Assembly: GCA_947095535.1 (NCBI GenBank) | Contig: OX352772.1 | Location: 36,909,445-36,973,444, forward strand | Source: Poecilobothrus nobilitatus | Lineage: Eukaryota; Arthropoda; Insecta; Diptera; Dolichopodidae | Direction of reading: 5' to 3' | DNA: 64,000 bases | Part shown: positions 24,190 to 36,300 of the stretch, one piece after another | Numbering within the stretch: the first letter of the stretch is position 1 | How the letters are laid out: every line of letters starts with the position of its first letter | Notes under the pieces: model-generated | What the model saw: the letters and a program-made list of their open reading frames with translations, nothing else | Told to the model about the DNA's origin: nothing | Databases searched by the model: none | Position numbers and translations under genes: made by a program

Positions 24190-26263
24190 GTTTTATTTTT
24201 TTTAATGTTTACAAATCCTTTAAAAATAGAATGATTGCCGTTTTGAAGTCATAATTCATTCGTAAATTCTAGTTTTCTAAAAGACTATTTTTAAAATAAT
24301 CACTATTCAGTATTCACAAAATTCATCAGGTTTTCAATTATCTGAGATAATTTTGTGCTGTGGTACGCAAGTAATGTTAAATATTAACAGTTGAATCTTT
24401 ACGGGATGCATTTCAAAATAAAAGTCAATTTTATTAAAATATAATTAAGTGCACCTAGAGAAACCTAAATAAATTAATAATTCTAAACAGCATTAATTAA
24501 ACTCTGTGAATTCTTTTTTAGTTTTCTTTTATAAAATATTACATGATGAATTTTTTTACCCTATTTAAAACGTTATTTATTATTATACCAAATTTACGGA
24601 ATTTTTATATTTTGCACAATTTAAAATTCTTATTAGAATTCTTTTTATCTATATTTTGAAAAATTAAATGAGATTAGAACCCATTAGAGAGGATTTAATA
24701 AATTTTAATATTCTAAATAATATATTTAAATATATGTATATATAAGTATATTTTTTTAAATTTTTCTGTCAAATTTCATGAATCCATCGACATAACTTAA
24801 AAAAAAAAAACAAAAAAGGTAATGACTCCCCCATTTAAGTTTCTATAGATTCTATAAATATAAGCGAAAAAAAAAAAAACATGACAAATACTTTTAATAT
24901 GAAAATAAATTTCAAATTTTAAAAAAGAATTTTTTTTCTTTGTTTTAAATTTTCAAAATTTGACAGCTATTATGAAATTTAAATAAGCTAGAAAAAGACC
25001 AATTTGTTTTTTTTTTTTTGTTCAGATACTTTGATGTTGATGTATATATATAGTATATTTAATATGGTTTGACGTAATACATATTTACCCCAAAATGCAT
25101 AAAAAATGTTTTTTCTTTTTATTCTTATAAAATTGAATATAAATTGAAATATTAGATGGGTTTGACATCTAACAATAAGGAAAACTGTTGGCAACTTGAA
25201 TTTTTTATGCAAAATTAGAAAAACTTGAAAGAATCTTTGTTCAAATATTAAATTTCTATATGCATGAAAAAGTCTATTTTGCCCTTGTTTCACAATAAGG
25301 ACGAAATGCTTTTTAAAATGAATAAAATTTGGTTTGCAAAATATTGAAACAATTATTGGAACAAGCTTTAACAATTATTGGAACAAGCTGAGCATAATCT
25401 ATAAAGGCAGTCAGTCGTCGAGTCAGACGAAAATATACTTAATACTATTTAAAATTCAATCTATCAAAATATTTTTATAAACATTTTTTACACCAAATTT
25501 TTGTATTTTTCGGTATTTTCGGTATTTTTTATTTTATTTATTTTCAAAATTATCAAAAGAATAAAAAAAAACTCCTTAATTACAATATCAAAACAAGTGT
25601 TGTTTTAAAAAGGGTTCATTTAACTTTTGAGAAAATAAAAATATATGGGAAATTTGATAAAAACATTTGATTTGTTTCGGTTATCAACATGGAAAATATA
25701 TCAAAAAAATTATAAATAAAAAAAATAACATGAAATATTTTATTGGTTTTTTTCATGTAATTTAAAAAAAAAAATTATTTTTAGATCCCTCTTATTTAAA
25801 TTTTCACGTAATCAATTTTATTTTCTATCGAGTAAAAAAAATTAGTATATTTATAACGTTTTTTTTTTTTTTTCAAATTAAAATCCATAAATATTTATTT
25901 TAATAGGAAACTGTCAAAATGGATTTTTCCTTCATAATTAATTTTCATGTATTTTATGATTTGCTAGCTTGAAATATCATTTCGGTCAATTAGTTTTAGT
26001 CATTTATTTTTATTTACCATTTCGAAAAAAAAAACCCATTTATATAAGAGAATATATTATATTTAAATTTTAAAAGTAAATGAAATTTGAAGAAAACGTT
26101 GGTATAACGTAATCAATAGATACATATATAAGAATTTTGACATTTTGAAACTTTCTAAATTAGAGAAATATTTAATGTGTTTGTTAAGTATAAGTAATAT
26201 ATTGAGAGTGGTCCGTATAATATATACCGATATATGGTAACGTTCAATACAATACACGAAAAA
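24190..26263. other. A/T-rich spacer with one unexplained frame
   Basis: Homopolymer-rich sequence. A 128-codon minus-strand frame lies at 24988-25374 (separate entry) and a 19-bp direct repeat ACAATTATTGGAACAAGCT occurs at 25350-25368 and 25371-25389. Nothing else was recognised. Confidence 0.5.
24988..25374 (-). CDS. Unrecognised 128-codon open frame, probably chance
   Basis: The frame is unusually long for sequence of this composition and its product is fairly mixed, with hydrophobic and basic residues (for example KQGQNRLFHAYRNLIFEQRF near residues 29-48). It has no known domain that I can see. The last 15 residues are low complexity (SEQKKKNKLVFF). With roughly one in eleven codons expected to be a stop, a frame this long is uncommon but possible in 64 kb. 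There are no flanking promoter or splice signals I would trust. Confidence 0.08.
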   Translation of the reverse strand: MLKLVPIIVSIFCKPNFIHFKKHFVLIVKQGQNRLFHAYRNLIFEQRFFQVFLILHKKFKLPTVFLIVRCQTHLIFQFIFNFIRIKRKNIFYAFWGKYVLRQTILNILYIYINIKVSEQKKKNKLVFF

Positions 26264-26908
26264 GCCTGACTCTAGCCGTACCTTAAAGCAACTTAATTAA
26301 ATGTCAAAATTTTGTACAACCTTATGCGATTGCATATAGTTGAGTTTGAGTAGTTTGAGTTTTCGTTTAAAATTTTACCTTTCGTTCGAACTTTGGCATA
26401 TACGACCTGACCTAGTAATTAAGTAAAATACGTCATTTATTTTTTGTTATGAGTGAAGCGTATTTAAAAAATTTGAACAGAACTTAAACAATAGCATAAA
26501 AATAAATTTTTTAAAAATCTTTTTAAAGCGTTCTTTCTTTATTTTTATTTTTTTTTTTATTCTTTTTTTTTTTTAGTTCATTTCTCTATCATACAAATGT
26601 GAACAGGAAATTACATAGCCTTTCCTTTTCAGCATTTCAGACGTGGCTGTAAATGTTGTAAGGAGGAATAACTCTTACGACGTGTGTCCCCCCTCGGTGT
26701 TTACAACGTATTTTATACGCTCTTACCCATTAAGCCACCGAGGCCCCTAATTTTTCAAATTTATAAATTAAATTAATATTTCTGCTGCCAAATTTGTGAT
26801 TGTCAAATGACTTAAAGCCGAATGGTTTACATCAAGTTTCTTTAAGTTTTAACGTAAGGTCTAGAACGAAAAGTATTAAGTTGCTTTCAGTATGGCTATA
26901 GTCACGCC
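26264..26908. mobile_element. MITE-like element 3 with a SINE inserted in it
   Basis: The left end GCCTGACTCTAGCCGTAC with AAAGCAACTTAAT (26264-26297) is matched by the inverted right end (26875-26908), read as GGCGTGACTATAGCCATAC with AAAGCAACTTAAT. Over 34 positions most bases agree with one small gap. The SINE at 26548-26748 sits inside, so the inverted-repeat element is older than that SINE insertion. Without the SINE it would be about 445 bp. The superfamily is not determined. Confidence 0.6.
26548..26748 (-). mobile_element. tRNA-derived SINE, copy 3 (B box lost)
   Basis: The minus-strand head GGGGCCTCGGTGGC and TTAATGGGTAAGAGCG carries the A box. It is followed by the insert GCGTATAAAATACG and TGTAAACACCGAGG seen in copies 5 and 6. 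The B-box segment is deleted, so the head joins directly to ACACACGTCGTAAGAG. The body hairpin has changed to TCGTAAG with CTTACAAC, and the 3' end (TTTCCTGTTCACATTTGTAT) leads to an interrupted poly(A) tail. Loss of the B box should make this copy transcriptionally inactive. Confidence 0.8.
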
Positions 26909-27184
26909 TATAGATGTCTGTGAATCGCATTTGTAAAATTCAGATTTTATTTTTAGATTTTATGCATAGTTAACTTAATTATCATTTGAAATAAAATTAT
27001 ATTAAAAATAATGTATAATTTTAAAACAACATCTATAAGTATGTACTCTAAATTTAGTAATAAAACATGGTATGCAAAAAGATTATTTATATAATATATG
27101 TATATTAAACTATTTGATATTTGTTTGTTTGTTTTATATCAAAATAAGAAAATATCGTTTTACCATTTATTTTAGCAATATTAA

Positions 27185-27331
27185 GCAGAAATCGGAAACG
27201 TCATTTGCACATCGGATGGAAAAGCAACTATGCATATGTGCAGAATCAACCATTACTGTATTATTGTCTGCTTTTAAAATTATACAGCAATAGCAAATAA
27301 TAATTCGCAAAATGACGTTTCCGATTTCAGC
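27185..27331. mobile_element. 147-bp MITE with TTAA flanks (piggyBac-like target)
   Basis: GCAGAAATCGGAAACGTCATTT (27185-27206, shown by its ends GCAGAAATCGG and CGTCATTT) pairs with the inverted right end at 27310-27331, 21 of 22 positions identical. The element is bounded by TTAA at 27181-27184 and 27332-27335, exactly at the ends of the inverted repeats. TTAA duplication is the hallmark of piggyBac transposition, though the tip sequence is not a classical piggyBac one. The frame at 27072-27293 crosses the element and is not a gene. Confidence 0.7.
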
Positions 27332-29604
27332 TTAAAGTAATCCGTTAACCGTATATTGACAAGCAGATATGGTGTAGTTTACCTTTCAAGATATTTTTTT
27401 ATTAAATTCTTTACTTCAATTCACTTTGTTCCAAATAAAATTTATTTGATTTTTTCTTTTCATTTGACTGAACGTGGAAGTCTGAAGGAAAACAATTAGA
27501 TACAATATAAGTATGTGTTTTTTTTTTAAAGATATGAAGCATTATTAAAATATGATATAAAAAATATTGTATTAGTTGTAAACATTTTTAAGCACTTAAG
27601 TAAAACAAATAGAAATAAATTTGAAAGTGTCAAATTGTCAAATATATTTTAAAATAAAAAAAAATAAAAAATAAAAAAGGAAAAAAAATTAAAATATTCT
27701 TTTCAGTTCATTCAACTATAATAGGTAAAGTTTTGATTGAAAGTAGCATATGGTATATATTGATTGATTTTCTCTGCTTTATTCTAATCTAACCTAGGTC
27801 TTCTATAATAAAATTGTATATTATTTTTTTTAAAGAGGTCAATAACCGTCAGTTTAGTGTAATTAAAAATATTAATATTTAGCACTTTGAGTTTAGTAAC
27901 AACTACAATTTCTGAAGCCATAGAAATGATTTCGACCAGTATCACCAATTATTTTGTATAGAAATTATACTTTTCAATCAATCAATCAATTTTAATTAAT
28001 TTAATCAATTATCAATTTTATAGGGTTTTTTTTTATTTACAAATTGATCAGTAAATAATTAATATAATACTCCAGTTTTATTAATTATTGAGTTTTATTA
28101 ACATTGACATAAGATAAGTACATTTCTTATGTACTTCATATCAGAAGGATTAAGTAAAATATTGCAGCTCTACAATTTCATCTCTATAAATTTTTTTATT
28201 TTTATTTGTTTTTTTTTTTAAAATCGTTATCAATAATATTACGAAACGCAAAGCAACGCAACATTTAAAACAACTCTTAAAACGAAGTGTGGGTCACTAT
28301 ATTAAGCTATAAGCAGAATGATCTCTATTTTTCGCAGCGCATGTTATATTTCTTTTCGCGAGCTATGTATTTAAATGGAATAGCCTAGAATTTCGGCGGT
28401 TCTTTTGCAATTTTTTTTTTGACACTAATCACATGAGTTTGAAAGATGAATATGTACCTATATGTATTAAAAATAAATATGTATTAGAAATAAAAAAATA
28501 TTCGAAACAACCAGTCATGACTGAATTTTTTTAAAATTAAAATTAAAAAATTAATTTTTGCAGAACTACCCTATTGTACAAATCCAAACAATTATTTAAA
28601 ATTTAAATTTTTTTTTGCATTTTCAATTCGACATTTGGTTTTTGCTTTGAATTTCATTTGGTGTCATCTGTTCTTTCAATTGTTTTCGTTAGCCGTCATC
28701 CGCCATTGTTCTGTTTTATTGGTGAAATATATCGACAGCGGTCGTAATTTCGACATGATTGTTGTTATAACTTTTAAAATTATATTTTTTAGAACTATAC
28801 ATATGTATGTACATAATATGTAAATAATATATACCTATTATATATCTTCAACAATTTCTTTATTGTAAGAAGAATTAAAAATGAAATATTAACCAAAATA
28901 GAAATTTAAAATTTTGTATTACATCATTATGATAAATAAAGCTCTTTTTCACTTAATTCAATTAATTAAATCTATATGTACATACAAACATACATACATA
29001 ACTATATATATAATTGGCTTATACATACATATACATATTTCATTCTCTATTTTAATTATGTACCTATACCTATTTATTATTCTAAAATAATTTTTTTTCT
29101 TGCCAATTTATCTTTGATTTTTTTTTTTTGTGTGCAAATTGCTTCTATAATAAATTACGTCAATTATAATTGTAATTACTTTTTATTATGTTTATTTATT
29201 TTTTTTTTTTTTTAAATATAAATTAAATTTTCAAATAAATTAAATTCTTTGTAAAAATATTCTCTATATACAAAAAACAGAGATTTTCCTTTAAATATAT
29301 GTATGTATGTATAATTAAAATTTTCTATTTAATCTTAAAATTATATAAAATTTTTTTTTTGGTTTACCAAAAAATTTATTTTTCAAATATTATTCTCTTT
29401 AAAAAAGTTATTAAATATGATAATAATAAATGTCAACTTAAAAATGATGAATTTTATGAAATCACAACGATTTCAGCTGTTTGTTTTGTTTTTCTTTAAT
29501 TTTTTTTTTTTTGTATTTTAACTTTATTAATTAATTAAAACATAAATTTTCTCTAAAACCATACTAAAAACACATTATTACACACATAACTAACGGATAC
29601 ATTT

Positions 29605-29658
29605 GTGTGTATATATGTATGTTTGTGTGTATATATGTATGTTTGTGTGTATATATTA
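29605..29658. repeat. TGTGTGTATATATGTATGTT minisatellite
   Basis: About two and a half units of a 26-bp TG/TA-rich motif occur in tandem. It is simple repeat DNA; the minus-strand frame at 29553-29870 runs across it and gains its Tyr/Thr/His-rich character from the repeat. Confidence 0.8.
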
Positions 29659-31857
29659 AATAATACCGAGACGATGACAGCAGCATAAAATGTGTGTTTG
29701 TTAATATGAAAAATAAAACTATCGTACAATAAAATTGATTTGTTGAAAAGAAAAACCACCACTGATAACCACACTCTGTATGGTACTGAATATATGGTGG
29801 GTTGTGTGATGCTGTATAATACTGATATTATAAACTGATATACTATGTATAAAATACAAATAAAATACAAATATAATTCATATAATATATTAATATTGTG
29901 TGTAATTATACTAATTATAATGACTGTTGTCTTTGCGTGTATGTTGTAAGTGTGCCTTGTGTGTATGTTGTAAGTATGCCTTTATTTAAATAAATAGTGT
30001 TATTTTTCTATCATTGTTATCTTTATCTGTAAATTTATGTTTTAGTTTTAAATTTTTTCAATCCCTTTTAATTTAGAATTTAATTTTTATATAATTTACA
30101 GTTAAATTGGATTATTTTTATAGGGATTCTAGGTTTTTTTTTTTATTTTGCCTTTTTTTTTATTGCGGGTTTAATTGCGAGATTTTTAAATTGTAATTTA
30201 TATTATTATATAAAATAAAATGTATAATTTTTAGTTATTTGTCAAAAATTAAATAATTGTGTATAAATGTTATTGGTACAAATGAGAAAAAGCGACTTTA
30301 AAAATAGATCTATAGATTTCATAGTAACAAATAATAGTTTTGAAAGTATTAGATATAAAGTTTAAGTATAATAACATTAGAATACGTTTAGGGATAAAAA
30401 AAGATAATCTTAGAAATATTGGAAATGAGATATAGTTTGCTAATATTGTGCGATATACAGCACAAAATTAGTTAACTAATTAATAAACTGATGAAATTCT
30501 TGTCATTAAGTATTTTATTTACTTGATCGTTATACGCGCGCTTAAGGTTATAGCGATTTGTAAATTGCATAGAACATTTTTTTTTCTGACCTGAGATCTG
30601 AACACATACATATGAAATGAAACACTGAAATTAAACTGTTATAAAAAAAAAAACATTCATCATGAAACTGTCAAGTCTCTAATGTCAAGTGCTCTAGTGT
30701 GATGAATTCAGCAAACCTTTAAATATTAAAATTTGGAATGGAATTTGTTCGTTGAAAAATGTACGCTTTAGAGACGGTATTTACTTATTTGTGCAATTTA
30801 GGAATGCTTATAACTTCACTAAATGCCTATATAGGAGATAATGGTTTTCTTGTCAAATTTAATTTTGAATTTAGATGCACCATTTGTTTTAGGTTATTTT
30901 TTTTTTTGTCATTTAATATATACATCCGTATTTTGGTGTTTATTGTAAAAAATTGAAGTTGAATTGAAAAATTGATTTTGACAAAAAAATGATTATTTCA
31001 ACACAAATGCAGTTATTTACTTTTTTTAAAAATTACTGGTATTTGTTTTACTATAACCATAAATTCAATTTAAATTAAGAATGAAATAATATTTATATAA
31101 TATATGTATAATAATAATGTAATTGAGAATTTAAGTTTTATTTATTTAAAAATGTAATTATTTTTTATGAGTATATGTTGATATTTTAATTTAATTTTAG
31201 ATGATTATTTTTGAAATTGAAACTTTTTATTTTTTTATTTTGAAATTTATTAAAGGACTTAAAAAATACTGAACTTTTTAACGGTTTTTTATTAACTTTT
31301 AATGGTAAAGAGATAATTTAGAATAGGATTTTGTAAATTTTGAAAAGAAAAACGGCTTTAGAACTAATTTCGTATGCTGTTTTCAAGATTTTGGAGTTAG
31401 CGTTATACAAGATAAATTTAAAAACCAGGGGTTTTGTAATATATTGAGGACGTTTCTTAAGATCGTGCTTCTCTAGTCTTTTTAAAAGTGATAATGAGTT
31501 TTTTCTAGCAAAAATGAATGAAAACATACAGTATGTAAAATTTTCATGTTTCAAAACATTTTATGTAAAAATCCATACGCAAAATCTTTTCTTTTAGTTT
31601 TTTTTGTATTGTAAACAAAATAAAATTTAGTATAAGGAGATTTTATGATTAAAAATGTTTTAACAAACAAATTTAGTTATAAACTTTAACATTTTAACTT
31701 CAATATTTAATAGAAAATTAATTTTATTATTTTACTACCAATCAAATTTTTTTTCCTATAATAAAAAAAATTGATTTTATATTAAAATTTTATATTATTA
31801 TATTATTATTAAAAACAAACGTCAAACGACAAAAGTTGTCCTACAATAATTTTTTTC

Positions 31858-31915
31858 GGATAGACTGACAACCCAGTTTTTTTTTTCTGACAGACTGACA
31901 ACCCAGTTTTTTTTT
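31858..31915. repeat. Two-copy 30-bp repeat AGACTGACAACCCAG
   Basis: AGACTGACAACCCAG plus a T run occurs at 31862 and 31892, in a T-rich stretch that also repeats TTTTCGGA or TTTCCGGA motifs to 31960. It is a local tandem duplication without visible function. Confidence 0.8.
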
Positions 31916-32501
31916 CGATTTAACGAGATTTTTTCCGGATACAACCATTTTTTTTCGGAAAAAAGTCATTTTTGCACTTCTATCGTTATCGCATGTGGTT
32001 TTCGTATCTTTCATTGCTTCTTTCAGAAAAAAAAGTCATTAAACCTTTTAAAAAAAGACTAATGAAGCACAACATCATGTAAGCTTTAAAAAAAAGGTTT
32101 TAAAGATTTTAAATTTTAGATTTGTTTTGAATAATGAATCATTGGGAAATATTGAATTGACCGTTCGTTTTCGAATGGTTTCCGTAAATTGAAGTTACCT
32201 TGAAATAGGCTAATCGTAATAAATAGTATAGCAAGAGGAACAAATAAAAAAAATGTATCTAATTTCTTTTTTAAAAATTCTAAAAATGAAAGGATTATTG
32301 TCAAATGTTATATAGGATATTTTGTAGAATCTGACATTCAAAACAATTTCAGGAGTTCGAGCTTAATTAAATTTTGGAACAGATTCAAAGAGTAGTAATC
32401 AAGACAAAAAAAGAAAATTCATATTTAGAAAAATTAGAGCGGTTTAAATACAAAAAGCGGTATAAAAAATAGGTATGGAATTTTCTTCTCAACAAATAGT
32501 T

Positions 32502-33350
32502 TTTATATCCGTATTAACTATGTTCAAGGGTATAATAAATTTGCCATTACGTTTGTGACACCTTAAAAGAGTCAAACTCGATATAGTGTCAAAGGTATGG
32601 ATCTGCTAAGAATCGAATTCTGAGTCGATTAAATCATGTACGTCGGTCCGTCCGTCCACACGATAACTCAAAAAATAAAGGAGTTAGGAGACTGAAATTT
32701 TTTTTACGTCACTTTTGCAAAATTGTTACTTTTGCTATTTAAATCCAGCATTTTCGGCCGCCGGGTTCGAGTAGCTGCCATACAACTTCTTTCTTTTTAT
32801 GGAAATAAATCTATTCAAGCTAGGTATCTGAAATTTTCAAAGTGATGATCAAGTTTTATGGCAACAACTTCTGTAAAATTTGGTTGCGATGGTACGACAG
32901 GTTCGGGTAGCTGCCATACAACTTCTCTTTTTAAATGAAAATAACTCAGTGTCTACTGAAGCTAGCTATCTGAAATTTAGTGGAGATGTCGAATTATATG
33001 CCAAAAACTTTTGCAAAATTTTATTGGTCTAAAGTAATTGGTCTAAAGTAGCCGGTTAAGCTTTTTGCACCTCTTGGAACTTCATGAAGCTAGGCGTCTA
33101 AAATCTTATAAATGGTGATCAAGTTTTATGGCAACATCTGTAAAATTTGATTGTGCTTGTGTAATAGATTTTGGTAGCTGTCATAACTCCACAATTTGCA
33201 TAGATATATCTTTGTAGTTAACGTCGGTACTAAAACATCTGAAAGTTTTTAAAAGATGGTCAAGTTTTATAGAAACAGGGTATATTACGTTCATACGGGT
33301 AACCCAGAGTTGACACAGTCTACCCTACTGCACTCTTCCTCGTTTTTTTT
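32502..33350 (-). mobile_element. Family B dispersed repeat, copy 2 (about 0.85 kb)
   Basis: On the minus strand it begins AAAACGAGGAAGAGTGCAGT and TACCCGTATGAACG (plus 33285-33350). It ends GGTGTCACAAACGTAATGG and TTATACCC, matching GGTGTTACAAACGG and TTATACCC in copy 1. The GGACGGACGG run and ATGGATCTGC or ATCCATACC block are also shared. The terminal hairpin is degraded. Internally ATCAAGTTTTATGGCAACA recurs (about 32849 and 33118, partly at 33248), so this copy carries a different number of modules from copy 1. Confidence 0.7.
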
Positions 33351-36300
33351 TATTTATTTTATTGTCAAATGTTTTCAAAGTTTTGTTTTTGCTTTTCAAT
33401 ATGCATAGAGGTTCATTCAATGAATCACCCTGTACGGTATGGTTTCTCTTATAAGCTTTTATTCATTCTTTTATTATTCGAATTGAAATATGTTTAATGC
33501 GTTTAAGAATATTTTAATTATTTATTGAACTAAAACATAGTTTTATGACAATGAATTGAATATTCGCAATAATCATTCATATTTTTAGTACTTTCAAAAT
33601 ATCTCTCAAAAAAACTGAAATATGAATTGTAGAATCAACTTTTTATAGATCTAAAAATTAATGCGTGAAAGGACTATAAAAATTTTCTATTGATTATGAA
33701 ATAATTTAATCAAATACAAAAACACGTGGTGTATTTATTCAAATTTAAATACAAAAAAAAAAAAATTTAATTTTAAATCGAAAAAGAATTTTTCTTCCTC
33801 CAAATAGTGTTTATTTTCCCATATTTCTTTTCCCCTTCTTTTTCAGCTTTATTTGCTATTTCTGAATATACAATAGGTTTTTGTTTTTTCTTTAAAGAGG
33901 AGTAGCAGAGAGGTTGAGGAAAAATACAATTTTATAAAATAAAATACAAAGTTTTAATCTAATAATGGGTGAATATTGAAAATTTTGTTTCCTCCTTCTC
34001 AGTTTTTTTTTTTCTTGCTGAATAAATATTAGTGCAGCACCAGATGTTCAAAAAATCCTAAAAAAAAAACAGAAAATGGTGCGTAATATTCAACAACAGG
34101 AACTCCTTATCATATCCTTAAATTGACGTTTTTTTTTTTTTTTTTGGTTCTAATAAACATTTTTTTAATAATAAAGTTGAAAATTAAATTTATTTAGAGT
34201 GAACAGGTTTATTTCTTTTTATATTGAATAAAATTTGATAGAGTAAACGAAAGAATAGCGAATTGTTAGTGATAGAATACCCTTTCACACTTAACTACTC
34301 TTCTTCCGCTCTACTATATGTTTTTTCGTGATTAAATTTAAATTATTTGGTTTAAATTTATGTTTAAAATTCGATTTAAGAAAAATTATTTTTTTTTTTT
34401 TATAATTTAAATTGTATCTGAACGATGGGTGACTTTTCCAAAACATCCTTTTCCCGATGTTTTCCTGCTTTTTATCTTTATTTTGAATTCATTTTATTAC
34501 ATATTTTATATGTATGTATATTTATAAGCTAGCCTAATGATTTTTTTCTATCAGTTTTTCGTTCCTAGTCTATTCTTCAATCGAAATTTTACTAAATGGC
34601 AGTCTACAAATAGTCAGGCTACCGCCGCCGCCGCATTGATATAAATTTTAAATAAATGAATTGATTGGAAAAGTACCACTTTAAAATGCAGTATATATGG
34701 TCGTTTTAATTTTTATTCTATAAAAAAAAAAGGATGTATACCATCGTTTTTTTGTTTTTTATCATTAATGTATAAATGTTTTCAAACCGAAAAGCTTTTT
34801 GTGGTGAAAATGAAATATCCGAGAATTCAATAAAATGAAAATCAAGAAAGCAATAGTCCTTTTTTTTTTTTTTTTTTAATTATTTTTATGGAATTAAGAA
34901 GCGACAGCGGCGGCGGCTACAGCGGCATTTCCCATTTTATTTTTTTTTAATATTAAAAGCCTGTTTGTTTACTGTGCATTAGATTTGGTTCTGTTTACTT
35001 GAATCAATCTATGCTTTTATTATTTCTATGTCTTTTATGACTTTTCTTTTTGATTATCTCTCAATGGAAGTTTATTTCTTTCTATCTCGGTTGTCTCTAT
35101 GGAAATCATTTTCAATATAATAAAAACGATGTGTTATAAAGAATACAATAATATATACATATATTCAGATATAATATTTATATGAAATATATATATATGT
35201 ATATTTTTGTTTCGTATATTGTACATGTGACGACTTAGTACTAAAATTCAAGAGATATTAGAAAAAAAATTTTTTTTCATCAATTTTTTTTTTTCTTTTT
35301 ACAAATATAATAAAAGAACAGAAGAATTATAGAACGATTGAGAGTGAAGAAAGAGTATTAGAAGAAAGAGAGATGGTCTTAAAAGATTATATTTTTGATA
35401 TAAAAAAGAAAAAAGAAAAAAAAATAATATTAAAATTTAATAAAATATATATTATATATATATATACCCACATTACATTTCATTGGTTGTGTATGGATAT
35501 GGATATAAGTCCTTTTTCCCCTCTACAGACTCTTTTCTTAAAACTGACGATTGTTATCATCAAGTGATTATCGCTTCAATGGATGAACTTATGTTTAGTT
35601 AGTATACATTCTACATACATACATAAATATGTATACGCTAGGTTATTTTTAATAATAATAAATATAATAGTTTGTTCATTGACCTAAAAATTATAATGAT
35701 CTGTACTATATAATTATGATCATTTTTTTTTCTTTGTTGTAATTTTGTATTGGATGGAAAAGAAAATTAAAATCATACATATAACAACTAAAAGATATAA
35801 TAAATAAAGGTTAAGATATTTATTTTATATATAATTATTATGAAATTTTCTTGCTTTTCTTTCTTTTAATAGTATAATAACAATTATTAAATATAATTAT
35901 TATCTATTTTATTTAATACCATTCAATTTTAGGAACATAATGGTTTATTTTTAGCATATTTAGGACAGATGGCTTCTTAATTGATTAGCAATACAACTAT
36001 TATTAACCGGGAGGAGGATGGTTTATTAATTGTACAGGTCGCTAGTAGTAACGTGGTAATACTTTATCTTATTACTTTTATTTTGCTGCCTCTTTTGCTG
36101 AGGTACCTTCCAAAAAAAGAAGGAACATTCAATTTATCCATCTATATATGTTTATTCTCTCCTACATAAACGCCTATTTTAATACTTGAAATACATCTAG
36201 GGGGTTGTGCTTTACATTTATTATTCATTACAATATACTAAAAATGTTTTGTTCGCAAATGTTTTTAATGACCTAGATGTGTTCCTATGTTTAGAGGTGA

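Larger units (their letters stand above)
27336..32501. other. A/T-rich region with microsatellites and minisatellites
   Basis: The content is ATCA repeats (27974-27990), ACATACAT (28978-28998), a TGTGTGTATATATGTATGTT minisatellite (29605-29658), a GTGTATGTTGTAAGT pair (29936-29976) and a 30-bp tandem repeat at 31858-31915. The slightly GC-richer patch near 28240-28400 shows no continuous frame or motif I recognise. The several 60- to 105-codon frames here are low complexity or unsupported. Confidence 0.5.

Noticed and set aside
33420..33440. ATCACCCTGTACGG as a transposon end
   Set aside because: A single short motif without a partner end or flanking duplication; mentioned only in the regional note.
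35373..35567. Charged frame near a TA tract
   Set aside because: It becomes Lys/Ile/Tyr low complexity after twenty-odd residues; no homology is recognisable.
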